64,000 nt of DNA from Brevibacillus reuszeri (GTDB lineage Bacteria > Bacillota > Bacilli > Brevibacillales > Brevibacillaceae): contig NZ_LGIQ01000011.1 of assembly GCF_001187725.1 (NCBI RefSeq), positions 780,017-844,016 of the forward strand, written 5' to 3'. Every line of letters starts with the position of its first letter. Position 1 is the first letter of the stretch. This document shows positions 34,931 to 44,139 of the stretch, in pieces. The notes under the pieces are model-generated. The model ran no database searches, had not been told where the DNA came from, and worked only from the letters and a program-made list of their open reading frames with translations. The translations under genes were made by a program, and so were the position numbers.

Positions 34931-35812
34931 CTAGCGAATCATGCCTGCCTGACGAAATACCTGGAACACAATGGACTCAAGTGTTTGCTCGGCCTCGACA
35001 GCCACACAAGTAATCCCTCTACCGTAAGCAAAAGTGGTCAGCTCCTGCTGGTATTCCGCAAGACTTTTCCGATACTCTTCCATGATGAGACCCGTTACGG
35101 ACACCTCTTTTGCCTGGCGAGTCTCGGAATCTATCAATCGCAGCTCCCCCTGATAGGCTGGCTGCAGCTCTTCCTGTGAAAGCACTTGAACCAGCACCAC
35201 CTCTTGACGGGAAGCCTGCAAATAAGCAATTCCTGGTGAGTAGCCCGACTCGAACAAAAAGTCCGACAGCACAATTGAAATGCCTGGTTTGCCATGCACG
35301 GCACCTGGCAGACGCATCGCTGTATTCAAATCACCTGTCCCGCCCTCTTTTAGTGAAGATAAAAAGCTGAGGAGTCGGTGTGCCTGTTTTTTTCCTTGCA
35401 AGCCTTGTAGTGCTGCAGTGATTTGACTGTCAAAGGCAAACACAGAGACATGATCCAGATTGCATAAGGACAAATACCCAAGTGCCGCAGCAATTTGAAT
35501 GGCCCGCTCCATTTTTCCCGGCTGTCCATAGCCCATCGAACGACTGCAGTCAATATACAGCGTGACGTGAAGCTCTGTCTCATCCAAATACTTTTTCAAA
35601 AAGAGCTTTCCTGAACGTGCGTAGGCATTCCAATCGAGCTGGCGCAGATCGTCTCCGGGAACATACGCCCGGTAATCGGCAAATTCCATCGAGCTGCCCA
35701 GCTGTCTTGCCCGCCGTCCTCCAGCATGACTGCCGCTGACGAGTCTTCTCGTAGCCATTTGCATCCGTTCCAGTTTTGCCAGCCACGACGGGTCAAGCAG
35801 GTGCTGACTCAT
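34931..35812 (-). CDS. DUF58 domain protein
   Basis: 293 aa. The DUF58 hallmark FADYRAYVPGDDLRQLDWNA is at residues 45-65, followed by a VWA-like fold in which the MIDAS-like segment is IDCSRSMGYG. No membrane helix. DUF58 proteins are constant partners of MoxR ATPases, encoded just downstream of them. Here the ATG overlaps the stop of the MoxR gene by four bases. Confidence 0.88.
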   Translation of the reverse strand: MSQHLLDPSWLAKLERMQMATRRLVSGSHAGGRRARQLGSSMEFADYRAYVPGDDLRQLDWNAYARSGKLFLKKYLDETELHVTLYIDCSRSMGYGQPGKMERAIQIAAALGYLSLCNLDHVSVFAFDSQITAALQGLQGKKQAHRLLSFLSSLKEGGTGDLNTAMRLPGAVHGKPGISIVLSDFLFESGYSPGIAYLQASRQEVVLVQVLSQEELQPAYQGELRLIDSETRQAKEVSVTGLIMEEYRKSLAEYQQELTTFAYGRGITCVAVEAEQTLESIVFQVFRQAGMIR

Positions 35813-36792
35813 ATCTTTCTGCTCTCCAGTCCCTGCAAAATATCGCGGACAATAAGATCAGGACGGATGCCATTTGCCTCTCCTTCAAAATTGAGGAAAA
35901 TTCGATGTCGCAGGGCTGGCAAGGCTACTGCCTCCACATCCTCGTACGCCAAATTGTAGCGACCCGAAAGCAAGGCGCGCACCTTTGCCAGCGCTACCAT
36001 CGCTTGTACGCCACGTGGACCTGCTCCGTTACGCACATATTGATTGACGGATGGCACTGCCTGTTCTCCCGGATGGGTCGCCAAGAGCAGCCCGACAGCA
36101 TAACCAAGCACCGCATCTGCTACCAGTACATCGCGCGCCGCCTGCTGAATTTCCGCAATCTGCTCAGCAGACGCAACCTTTTCCACATGTGTGGCTTGCC
36201 CGGTCGTCGTCCTTTGCACAATTGCTTTTAACTCTTCTTCGGTCGGATACGGCACGTCAATCTTTAGTAAAAAGCGGTCCATCTGCGCCTCTGGCAGTGG
36301 ATAAGTACCTTCTTGCTCCAACGGGTTTTGTGTTGCCAAAACAAAAAATGGAGCAGGCAGGGACCGTGTGACGCCTCCGGCAGAAACGGTCCGCTCCTGC
36401 ATCGCTTCCAAAAGCGCACTCTGTGTCTTCGGCGTCGCCCGATTTATTTCGTCAGCGAGCACGACATGAGCAAAAATCGGCCCTTTTTGAAACTGGAACG
36501 ATTGCTGCCCGGACTCGTCAACGAGCAAAATATTCGTTCCCGTAATATCTGTCGGCATCAAGTCGGGTGTAAACTGGATCCGTTGAAACGACAGCTCAAA
36601 CGCCTGCGAAAGCGTACGCACTAGAAGCGTTTTCCCCAAACCGGGCACACCTTCTAGCAGCGCGTGGCCACCAGCAAATACCGCCCAGAGGAGCTGTTCC
36701 ACGACGTCTTTTTGTCCTACCATCACTTTCCCAATCTCTTGTCTGACGAGCTCCACTCGTTGCAGACAATCCTCCAAGGTTTGCTGCGCCAT
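35809..36792 (-). CDS. MoxR family AAA+ ATPase
   Basis: 327 aa. Walker A is LEGVPGLGKTLLVR (near residue 52), Walker B HVVLADEINRATPKTQSALL, sensor 1 FFVLATQNPLEQEGTYPLPE; the C-terminal lid contains GAGPRGVQAMVALAKVRALL. MoxR ATPases act as chaperones that load cofactors or assemble complexes with VWA and DUF58 partners. GGAGGGGAC precedes the ATG. A 220-bp gap upstream holds a palindromic element, so MoxR expression could differ from that of the genes before it. Confidence 0.92.
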   Translation of the reverse strand: MAQQTLEDCLQRVELVRQEIGKVMVGQKDVVEQLLWAVFAGGHALLEGVPGLGKTLLVRTLSQAFELSFQRIQFTPDLMPTDITGTNILLVDESGQQSFQFQKGPIFAHVVLADEINRATPKTQSALLEAMQERTVSAGGVTRSLPAPFFVLATQNPLEQEGTYPLPEAQMDRFLLKIDVPYPTEEELKAIVQRTTTGQATHVEKVASAEQIAEIQQAARDVLVADAVLGYAVGLLLATHPGEQAVPSVNQYVRNGAGPRGVQAMVALAKVRALLSGRYNLAYEDVEAVALPALRHRIFLNFEGEANGIRPDLIVRDILQGLESRKI

Positions 36793-36838
36793 AGCCGCGT
36801 CCCCTCCTTTTTATCTATCTGATCCCATTTAAGTGCGT

Positions 36839-37004
36839 GTTCAAAAAGTTGGCTTTTCAGCACCGAGAAAATGACGAGAACTGTACGAAGGAGGAGCGGA
36901 ATGTAGGTAAACTACATGAGCACCGGACTTCGAAGGTGAGCGTCATTTCCGATGTCGAATAAGCATTCAGGACTCCATCGTGATCAAAAGACGACTTTTT
37001 GAAC
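36839..37004. repeat. 166-bp palindromic, MITE-like element inside the operon (family 3)
   Basis: Ends are GTTCAAAAAGT and ACTTTTTGAAC (perfect 11-bp inverted repeats, extending imperfectly through CTTTT). Inner segments pair again (AAATGACG with CGTCATTT) and the centre is ATGTAG-gtaaa-CTACAT. It fills the gap between moxR and the upstream gene. No transposase. I recall similar sequences dispersed in Brevibacillus genomes, but this cannot be tested here. Confidence 0.65.
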
Positions 37005-37011
37005 AACCTCT

Positions 37012-38718
37012 TTAAGGCTCAATGTTGCTAAAGTACTCCTTCACAATCTCTTGATAATCACCAGGAATGCTGCTTTTCTCCATACTCTCACGGGCAAACT
37101 CCTCATACTGTCCGTACACTTCCTCGTACGGCAATGCACTTCCCGATGATACCTGCGTATTGCCGCTTTGCTGGGATTGCGACGGTCCCGCACCCAAAGG
37201 TCCGCCAACGGTTTCAGACGGTCCATTCTCACCGCCGATGCGGTTGGAAGGAATCGTCACCAGCTCATGGTTCCCTGCGCCCAATCCGGCTCCTGAGCCT
37301 CTACCAGCACCTGAACCATTACCAGAGCCGTTTCCAGAACCATTTCCTTGGCCAGCTCCATTTCCTTGACCGGAACCATTTCCTTGACCGCTGCCATTAT
37401 TCCCTCCAGCAGGCTGGTTTGCAGGACCCGATCCCGGATTGGCATTGGCTGCTGTACTTGACGAAGGCTCTCCCGATGCAGGTACAGCCGAACCCGTGCC
37501 CGGAGTACCCGAAGCCGCTCCTGTTCCTGCCGTCCCGCTACTGCCTGCGGCACCTGCACTCGCCAGCGTCATCAGGGACTGCTGGAGAGAAGCTGCTGCA
37601 TTGGCTGCTGCGAGCATTCCTTGCTGAGCCTGCTGCGCACCTGCCATCGCTTGCATGAGACTATCCTGCATCCCCGCCATCGCCTGTGGCGCCTGTCCCT
37701 GTGCTGTTTGCTCGGCAGCCTGCGCTAATTGATTTGCGATTTCTTTTAACTCTTCCGATTGTGCAGATTCGGCAGCTTTTTTTAATTGCTCCGCAGCCTT
37801 ATCCAGCTCACTCGCCAGCTGCTCACGTTCTTTTGGCTCCATAGCTTCGAGCGCTTTCTCCATCTGCTTGAGGGCCTCCGCCATCTTTTCCCGGTCCCCG
37901 CTGCTCATCGCATCAGCCAAAGCGCGTGTCCCCTGCTGACTGCCCAAATTACGCTGAAGCTGTGCCAAAGCTGTCTGTTTTCGCTGTTCCGCTTCTCGCA
38001 ACTTTTCCAACTGCTTTTCAGCAGCACGCAAAGCATTGAGCCGTTCTGCCGGATCATTCGCCTTTGCCAGCGTTTTCTTCGCTTCCTCCAGCATTTCCTC
38101 CAGCTGTTTTTTCTGCGCCTCGCTCATGGCCGGATTCGTTTTGGTTTCCTGTTTGATGGCCTCTACTTCCTTTTCAACCTGAGCCACCAGCTTTTGCTCC
38201 TCAGCGAGCTGGGCCAGTCTTATATCTTGCAGGTTGGGCCATAAAAGGAGCGCAAGAAATGCCACTCCCAATCCGCTAATGGCATATTTGTTTTTTTGCA
38301 CAACAGCCCAGACGTGGATACTCTCTACAATTTGCGGGAGCTGCTTTCGCAAAAGTCGCTGTGCATCCTCTCTCTGCATCGCTGCTACAACAGACTTGTT
38401 TTCGCGGTTTTCCCAAGCCGTGGCTACGCGCTGCGCCAAGCCATTTTCATCTGCGACACGAGCGCTTTGCACTGTCGTTGGCTGCCTCCAAAATACGCTT
38501 GCTCCACCAATAACGAGCGACAACATAAACAAGCTGGATGCGATCCACGAATAATAAGGAATCGGCCATAGGCGAGCCAGGAGGAGAAGCAATACGCTCC
38601 CTCCCAGCCCCCACAAGCCGAAAACCGTCATTTGTCTAATGAAAACGCGAAGCGCCAATCTTTTGCGAATCGGCTCCAATAGCGACTGTAGCTCGTCGTT
38701 TGATTTTGTAGGAAACAT
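37012..38718 (-). CDS. Membrane-anchored coiled-coil protein with Gly/Ser/Asn-rich tail
   Basis: 568 aa. Four hydrophobic helices lie near residues 27-48, 55-75 and 145-162. Residues 170-340 are a long charged coiled coil (EEQKLVAQVEKEVEAIKQET, then KQLEEMLEEAKKTLAKANDP). From about 355 the sequence turns Ala/Gly/Ser/Asn-rich with tandem GNGSGQGNGAGQGN-type repeats, ending in an ordered stretch (YEEVYGQYEEFARESMEKSS). The layout resembles DUF4175 proteins found with MoxR/VWA genes. It could be the structural or substrate protein of the system. Function unknown. Confidence 0.7.
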   Translation of the reverse strand: MFPTKSNDELQSLLEPIRKRLALRVFIRQMTVFGLWGLGGSVLLLLLARLWPIPYYSWIASSLFMLSLVIGGASVFWRQPTTVQSARVADENGLAQRVATAWENRENKSVVAAMQREDAQRLLRKQLPQIVESIHVWAVVQKNKYAISGLGVAFLALLLWPNLQDIRLAQLAEEQKLVAQVEKEVEAIKQETKTNPAMSEAQKKQLEEMLEEAKKTLAKANDPAERLNALRAAEKQLEKLREAEQRKQTALAQLQRNLGSQQGTRALADAMSSGDREKMAEALKQMEKALEAMEPKEREQLASELDKAAEQLKKAAESAQSEELKEIANQLAQAAEQTAQGQAPQAMAGMQDSLMQAMAGAQQAQQGMLAAANAAASLQQSLMTLASAGAAGSSGTAGTGAASGTPGTGSAVPASGEPSSSTAANANPGSGPANQPAGGNNGSGQGNGSGQGNGAGQGNGSGNGSGNGSGAGRGSGAGLGAGNHELVTIPSNRIGGENGPSETVGGPLGAGPSQSQQSGNTQVSSGSALPYEEVYGQYEEFARESMEKSSIPGDYQEIVKEYFSNIEP

Positions 38719-38721
38719 GGC

Positions 38722-39615
38722 TTACTGCTCCACTTGAGCGGACCTGCGGAATCGTGGGCGCACTGGCTGAATGAGGTAGATAGCCAGAAGCAGGCAGACG
38801 ACCGTAACCAGCACCAAAAACAGGCAGTAATACCAAAACGGATCGATATTCAACAAGGAAAACTGTGTATTGTTCATTCTCGTTAAATCCCGTACAGGAC
38901 CCTCTCCAAAAATATTCAGCATCGCAAACAGTGGATTGATGCTATGCAAAAGATCGGGCCAAAGCGGGAACGGAGATTGCGTAGCGTAATTCACTCTCCG
39001 TTGATAACGGATCAGCTCGCGAATGATCTCCGCCAGTATACTGGAGCCTATCGCATATCCGAAAACAAGTGCATAGGTGATGACGGTTGCAATTCCTGTC
39101 CGCTTGATGATCGTAGATAACAGTACACCGACACTGCCAATGCCAAACATCGTGATCACATAAAATCCGAACACCTTGAATAATTGCCCCGGCGAAATTC
39201 CTCCGTACAAAAAGACAATGGCGTACAACGGAATCGTCGAAAAGACAAGAAAGGTCATAAAGCTGAGTGAAGCAAGCCATTTTCCAAGGATCAGTCTGGT
39301 CGCACTCACGTTGGTGGTGAGCAAAATGCTCAACGTCTGCCGCTCACGCTCACCCGAGATGACACCTGCCGTCAGTCCCGGAACAACAAACCCGATCATC
39401 CCAAGCTGTAAAATCGACAAAATCATAAACAGCTCACGTGTCTGGTTGGGATTATAGTAAGTCCCACCATTTGTCTGCAAAAAAATGTAGAGCAGTGTCA
39501 TCCCGCCAAGTGTTAGCAAGTACAGGAAAATGATCCACGGGGAGCGGTTCGTACGCATCCGCATTTTCCATTCATTGAACAATACAGGGTTGTGCAATCG
39601 CTTCAAAACGTTCAT
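38722..39615 (-). CDS. ABC-2 type transporter permease
   Basis: 297 aa with six predicted membrane helices, starting near residues 28-48 and 64-84, ending 262-286. The segment GLTAGVISGERERQTLSILL is the ABC-2 coupling motif. It resembles GldF-type permeases. It begins with ATG at 39615, overlapping the ATPase gene by four bases, and is three bases from the coiled-coil gene downstream. Confidence 0.88.
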   Translation of the reverse strand: MNVLKRLHNPVLFNEWKMRMRTNRSPWIIFLYLLTLGGMTLLYIFLQTNGGTYYNPNQTRELFMILSILQLGMIGFVVPGLTAGVISGERERQTLSILLTTNVSATRLILGKWLASLSFMTFLVFSTIPLYAIVFLYGGISPGQLFKVFGFYVITMFGIGSVGVLLSTIIKRTGIATVITYALVFGYAIGSSILAEIIRELIRYQRRVNYATQSPFPLWPDLLHSINPLFAMLNIFGEGPVRDLTRMNNTQFSLLNIDPFWYYCLFLVLVTVVCLLLAIYLIQPVRPRFRRSAQVEQ

Positions 39616-40538
39616 GAGCCCACCCCCTTCGTAATTTCCAGGAAGATTTCTTCCAGATCACCGACCGTCTCATTGAACGCGGCTACCGGAAAGCCTGCTA
39701 CAGCCAGCTCACGCAGCAGTTCTACCTGCTGCTCGTCATTCCCGGAGAATCCGGCAACCACCCAGTTTCCTTCCCGCGTCACATTCGTGACCACAGGCAA
39801 TGTGTGCAGATGAGTCATCGCCTCCTCCACCTGATCAAGCAGGCGGATACGCAAAATACGCTGCTCCTGCATTCTCGAGTAGATTTCATCTACACGTCCA
39901 AAGGCAACCAGATTGCCTTCCTCTACGATCCCGATTACGTCACACATCTCCGCCAGCTCCGGCAAAATATGCGAGGAGATAATAATTGTCTTGCCCATAT
40001 CACGCAGCTCTTTTAAAATCTCCCGCAATTCAATCCGAGCTCGCGGGTCCAACCCAGAAGCAGGTTCGTCCAAGATGAGCACCTCGGGATTGTGTACAAG
40101 CGATCTTGCCAATCCCAAGCGCTGCTTCATCCCGCGGGATAACGAATCTACATACGCATCCCGTTTATGACTGAGATTGACCAGCTCCAGCAATTGGGGG
40201 ATAATCTGTTTTCTTTCGGCAGCCGGGATATCGTAGTTGGCCCCGTAAAAATCCAGATATTCCTCTGCTGTCAAATTATCATAAACGCCGAAAAAGTCGG
40301 GCATGTATCCAATTAGCTTGCGGACTTCCTTTGGATGCTTCGTTACCTCGTAGCCGCCTACGTACGCCTTCCCACTCGTCGGCTCCAGAAGCGTAGCCAA
40401 AATCGACATCGTCGTTGATTTACCCGCCCCGTTCGGACCGACGAAGCCAAATACCGTTCCTTTTTCAATCTCCAGCGAAAGCCCCTTCAATGCCTCCATT
40501 TTGCCGTAGCGCTTTCGTAAATTTTGAATCTGAATCAC
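39612..40538 (-). CDS. ABC transporter ATP-binding protein (GldA-like)
   Basis: 308 aa. Walker A GPNGAGKST, Q-loop GYMPDFFGVYD, signature LSRGMKQRL and Walker B VLILDEPASGLDP, with His in SSHILPEL. A C-terminal extension of about 90 residues (ILRIRLLDQVEEAMTHLHTL onward) fits DrrA/GldA-type ATPases with ABC-2 permeases. The GTG start overlaps the previous gene by four bases. With the permease it forms the transporter of the operon. Confidence 0.9.
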   Translation of the reverse strand: MIQIQNLRKRYGKMEALKGLSLEIEKGTVFGFVGPNGAGKSTTMSILATLLEPTSGKAYVGGYEVTKHPKEVRKLIGYMPDFFGVYDNLTAEEYLDFYGANYDIPAAERKQIIPQLLELVNLSHKRDAYVDSLSRGMKQRLGLARSLVHNPEVLILDEPASGLDPRARIELREILKELRDMGKTIIISSHILPELAEMCDVIGIVEEGNLVAFGRVDEIYSRMQEQRILRIRLLDQVEEAMTHLHTLPVVTNVTREGNWVVAGFSGNDEQQVELLRELAVAGFPVAAFNETVGDLEEIFLEITKGVGS

Positions 40539-42904
40539 GGATTGCTCACCTTCCCTTCCACACTGACATTCGGAATACCAATGTGGCGATGTTCACCAAA
40601 CTGGTGGGCAAACTTGAGGCGAATGATTCCATCGGCAGATACAAAGCTCGCGGCCTTGTCTCCCGTCATGACGTTGTTGGTAAACACTTTCTCAAACGGC
40701 TCATATGCCTTGGTCCGCCAGTTGTATACTTCCTTGGCGAATGGCGTATTGTCATCCGACCACGTGTACAAATACAGATTAATGATGCTCAGCTTCTTTT
40801 CATCCTGGTACAGATTGATATCAAATGTGATATCTCCAGCAGGCAATCTGTAGCCGTCTCCCTCATCCTCTACTGGCACAGAGCTGCCCGACATCGTTAC
40901 ATCAAACGTACCTGCCGGATAATACACATGCCCGTCCTTGGACGGTTTTACCTGCAAGGCTGCAGTGATCAATGAGATGCTTTCGGATTTTACACGTTCA
41001 TTTTGCACCGTCGACTCTACGACTGGCTGATCTGTCCAGCCTGCTAGCATGACTTCCGAATTCGACCCTCGTTTTTGCCAAAACTCCACCATGTCGAGCA
41101 TGAGTTCTTCCCGTGATTGCTCACGAGGAGTCTGCTGCAAGCGCTGCGGCAGCAGCTGCGTAGCAAGACGCTGTCTCATATTGTTTCTCATTTGTGCGGA
41201 TGGCTGGAAAGGCAAGTTCACTTCCACACTTGCACCTGGCGCCAATTCCGGAAACTCCTGTGTCTGTACACTTGTAGCAACCTTTACTTCTTTCAGCGCA
41301 TATTTGGTTTTGTTTGTGATTGTCCCGCTCAAAGCACCGTTTGCGTAAGACAAATTGGAATCAATGGTTCCCGCATCCGGTATGGTTCTCTCAGATGCGA
41401 CCTTGCGCATGGACCAAAACTCTACATCACGGAACTGAATCTCAGACTGGTCGGCCTGAATCGACGCCCAAATCTTTGGAATTTGATCTGTTCGTCGGCT
41501 CTCCAAAATCGGCTGAGATAATCCCGATCCTTTAATCGTCATCTTGTAATCGCCACTGCTTGGTACGAAAAATGCCGTAACTGCGTTCGCTCTCGCTTGT
41601 CCGTCATTTGTCAGCTGCACGAAGCCTGTCTGATGAACCATGACACCAGTGCCGCGCTGCATGGCACCAAAGGAGAAAATTCCGATTCCAGTTATAATCG
41701 CAAGCCCGGGGACGATGACCCACATGTAGCTCTGCTTGCGTTTGGCACGCAAAATAAAATACAAAACAGGTCCTGCAATCAAGGCGTAAACTCCGAAAAA
41801 CACCGCAAACCAGCTTACCTCCGGAATTTTCAGTGCCGGGATTCGATCTGCTGCCTCCTGGAGTGGCCACAAACGATCAAGGCTGGTCAATCGAGAGGTA
41901 TCCAGTGACGATCCAAAAGCTTTGATGAGCATATCCGCCCAGAAGCGTCCATTTCCACCCCAGCTTGCTACAGGCTCTTCCGCCAAATCGTAGGCAGCGT
42001 ACAACACTTTGCCCTCGCCAGTGTTATGGACCGCAAACAAAGGTACTCCATTCTCAGCGTAAAGGACCTTTCCTTTTGTAATCGTACCTTGGCTGATGGT
42101 GAAGGGCGCATTCAGCTCGATCGGCTTGCTCTTATCGGCCAGCATGCTGGACAACGCGTTTACACTCGTCACCCCAGTTACTTCTACTGGGGATAAATCC
42201 GCCAGTTTTCCTGCTGTTTTCTTGTACTGCGCTCCCCCTGCCATCACGAGCAGACCGCCTGCTTTTGTCCAATCACGAATCGCTTGGATCTGCTGCTCGT
42301 TCAACGTGTCGAGCGCAAAATTGTTCAAAATGAGCATGTTGATCATTTTGAGCTGTGCTCCAGAGGCCGGAATCTGCTCCGGCTTCATCGGAAGCACTCT
42401 CACATCATAGGAAACGACATTCTTGGGCAGCACTCCCAAGAAGTTGGCTGTATCCTGGCTTTGGGCGAGAACTCCAACCATCAACGTATCGTAGCTGTAG
42501 CGCTTTCCCCCTACAGGTGTTTGCGCGACAATCTTGTCGTTTTTCATCAATGCCACATATGTATTGCTATTCAGCTCCGAGCCGGGCACTGTAATCGTTA
42601 CTTGCTTGGCGGCACCTTTTGCTATAGAAACAGGCTGATAATATCCTACAGAAAATTCATTGTTCCCCCGATCCCCCGTAGCCACCAACAGCTCACCCTC
42701 TATATCTGCCCCTCCGTTCGTCACAGTGACCTGAACAGGAACAATCCCGGTTTCCTTGTACTCTCCACCAATCCCTGCTATTACGGATAGTTGGATCGAC
42801 TCCTCCGCATGGACGATGGTGGCCAGACTTCCAGGCCCTCCCGTCACGAGGAGAAGGAACGCAAACATGGCAATCAGCCATCTTTGGCACTTCGCCGTTT
42901 TCAT
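40535..42904 (-). CDS. Secreted, membrane-anchored protein with GATase-like domain; first gene of the MoxR/ABC operon
   Basis: About 789 aa. A Sec signal peptide ends near VHA-EES. A beta-rich region follows (residues 30-150), then a Rossmann-like GATase1-type domain (LILNNFALDTLNEQQIQAIR, then AGGLLVMAGG), a membrane hairpin (VFFGVYALIAGPVLYFILRA, then MWVIVPGLAIITGIGIFSFG) and a second extracytoplasmic beta region to the end. It resembles the exported partner proteins of Gld/ABC-2 operons (GldG role). ATG 42904 has GGAGG upstream; the open frame begins at 42937. Confidence 0.72.
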   Translation of the reverse strand: MKTAKCQRWLIAMFAFLLLVTGGPGSLATIVHAEESIQLSVIAGIGGEYKETGIVPVQVTVTNGGADIEGELLVATGDRGNNEFSVGYYQPVSIAKGAAKQVTITVPGSELNSNTYVALMKNDKIVAQTPVGGKRYSYDTLMVGVLAQSQDTANFLGVLPKNVVSYDVRVLPMKPEQIPASGAQLKMINMLILNNFALDTLNEQQIQAIRDWTKAGGLLVMAGGAQYKKTAGKLADLSPVEVTGVTSVNALSSMLADKSKPIELNAPFTISQGTITKGKVLYAENGVPLFAVHNTGEGKVLYAAYDLAEEPVASWGGNGRFWADMLIKAFGSSLDTSRLTSLDRLWPLQEAADRIPALKIPEVSWFAVFFGVYALIAGPVLYFILRAKRKQSYMWVIVPGLAIITGIGIFSFGAMQRGTGVMVHQTGFVQLTNDGQARANAVTAFFVPSSGDYKMTIKGSGLSQPILESRRTDQIPKIWASIQADQSEIQFRDVEFWSMRKVASERTIPDAGTIDSNLSYANGALSGTITNKTKYALKEVKVATSVQTQEFPELAPGASVEVNLPFQPSAQMRNNMRQRLATQLLPQRLQQTPREQSREELMLDMVEFWQKRGSNSEVMLAGWTDQPVVESTVQNERVKSESISLITAALQVKPSKDGHVYYPAGTFDVTMSGSSVPVEDEGDGYRLPAGDITFDINLYQDEKKLSIINLYLYTWSDDNTPFAKEVYNWRTKAYEPFEKVFTNNVMTGDKAASFVSADGIIRLKFAHQFGEHRHIGIPNVSVEGKVSNP

Positions 42905-43094
42905 TCGCTCTATACCTCCATGGACAGTTTCTATCAATACAGATCTGTCATTTTCATATAGTTAATGACGGAAAACAAGGAAAAAAAGCTACAGTTTATT
43001 TTGAAATGGGTATTTTGCAAGCAGGAACTCTCTTGATAAATGGAAAAGATATCCACATGATAAATCTTTCGTTGCGTAGATAAGGAGAAAAATA

Positions 43095-44087
43095 ATGGAC
43101 CCGTTTGTTTGGAGCTTGTGGGAGAATACCGAGCCTTTTGATCTGGGTGACTCGGGAGCTCGCCCTGGAGCATGGCGTGATCAAAAAGCGCTTTTTCTAT
43201 CAAAAATCAATACCCCTGTCTTCCTTCGCAAGCCAGTGCCCTTTACTCATTACCGGCTGCAAGCCGAAGTCGCTATTCCTGAGCAAGTCGGTTTTGTCGG
43301 TCTTGTCTTTGGTGCCCGTGATTCGCAAAACTACGAGCTGGTTTACCTGGCGCCAGAAGAAATTCAATACGACCCGATTATGAACGGCTGTATGACCTGG
43401 CAAATTTACAACGGCCCACGCTATCAAAAGCCATATTCGTACCAAACTGGCGAGTGGCTAAAGCTGACGGTGGAGGTTCACCCAGAGGGAGCTGTTGTAT
43501 ATGCCGGTGAAGATGCGTGCCCACAGCTTGTCATCACAAGCCTCCAGCATGGCGGCTTACCGGGAAAAATAGGATTTTGGGGCTATTTACCCGTGTATAT
43601 CCGTAACCTTTCCTTAGAAGAAATTCCATCGCACTCCTTTCCCCAGGTCGATGCGAAAGCAAGCACGCCTGGTGATTTCATAACGGACTGGATGATGTCA
43701 GAGCCTTATACGCCGAGTGATCAGCCCGCACGCATTAATAATTGGCAGCATGTCCGTGTGGAGGAAAACGGAACGTTGAACATCAATCGACTCTATAAAG
43801 CAGGACAAGGGACTGCCGTACAGGCAAAAAGCTCACTTACCTTTGATGCAGACACAGAAGCTACTCTCTCGATCGGCTTTAGCGACCATCTACGCATCTG
43901 GATCAACGAGGAGGAAATCTATCAAGGAGAATGGAGATGGAGCCCACCCGCAAGTGATGGTCGTATTCGGAGTAATCATGCCAGCTTTCCCGTTCGCTGG
44001 CAGGCTGGAGTGAACACCATCCGGGCAGAGCTTACCAATCGGGAATTTTTCGGCTGGGGTCTGTGTGTTCGGTCTGAGTCTTTCTGA
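43095..44087 (+). CDS. Concanavalin-A-like/carbohydrate-binding domain protein
   Basis: 330 aa, no signal peptide. Residues 1-190 look like a laminin-G/GH16-type beta sandwich (YRLQAEVAIPEQVGFVGLVF, then GEWLKLTVEVHPEGAVVYAG), and residues 200-330 like a galactose-binding jelly roll (DADTEATLSIGFSDHLRIWI, then WQAGVNTIRAELTNREFFGW). No catalytic pair was recognised, so a binding role is more likely than hydrolysis. AAGGAG precedes the ATG. It is divergent from the MoxR operon with 190 bp between them. Confidence 0.65.
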   Translation: MDPFVWSLWENTEPFDLGDSGARPGAWRDQKALFLSKINTPVFLRKPVPFTHYRLQAEVAIPEQVGFVGLVFGARDSQNYELVYLAPEEIQYDPIMNGCMTWQIYNGPRYQKPYSYQTGEWLKLTVEVHPEGAVVYAGEDACPQLVITSLQHGGLPGKIGFWGYLPVYIRNLSLEEIPSHSFPQVDAKASTPGDFITDWMMSEPYTPSDQPARINNWQHVRVEENGTLNINRLYKAGQGTAVQAKSSLTFDADTEATLSIGFSDHLRIWINEEEIYQGEWRWSPPASDGRIRSNHASFPVRWQAGVNTIRAELTNREFFGWGLCVRSESF

Positions 44088-44093
44088 TCCAGC

Positions 44094-44135
44094 AAAAAAG
44101 CCACCTCTCATCATCGAGGTGGCTTCTGTCTTTTT
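44094..44135. terminator. Bidirectional terminator
   Basis: AAAAAAGCCACCTC pairs with GAGGTGGCTT, followed by CTGTCTTTTT; sits between two convergent genes. Confidence 0.85.
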
Positions 44136-44139
44136 CAGG

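Noticed and set aside
37290..37440. GC-rich tandem repeats as a CRISPR or minisatellite of regulatory use
   Set aside because: They encode the Gly/Asn/Ser/Gln repeat tail of the 568-aa protein in frame; no constant spacer pattern.
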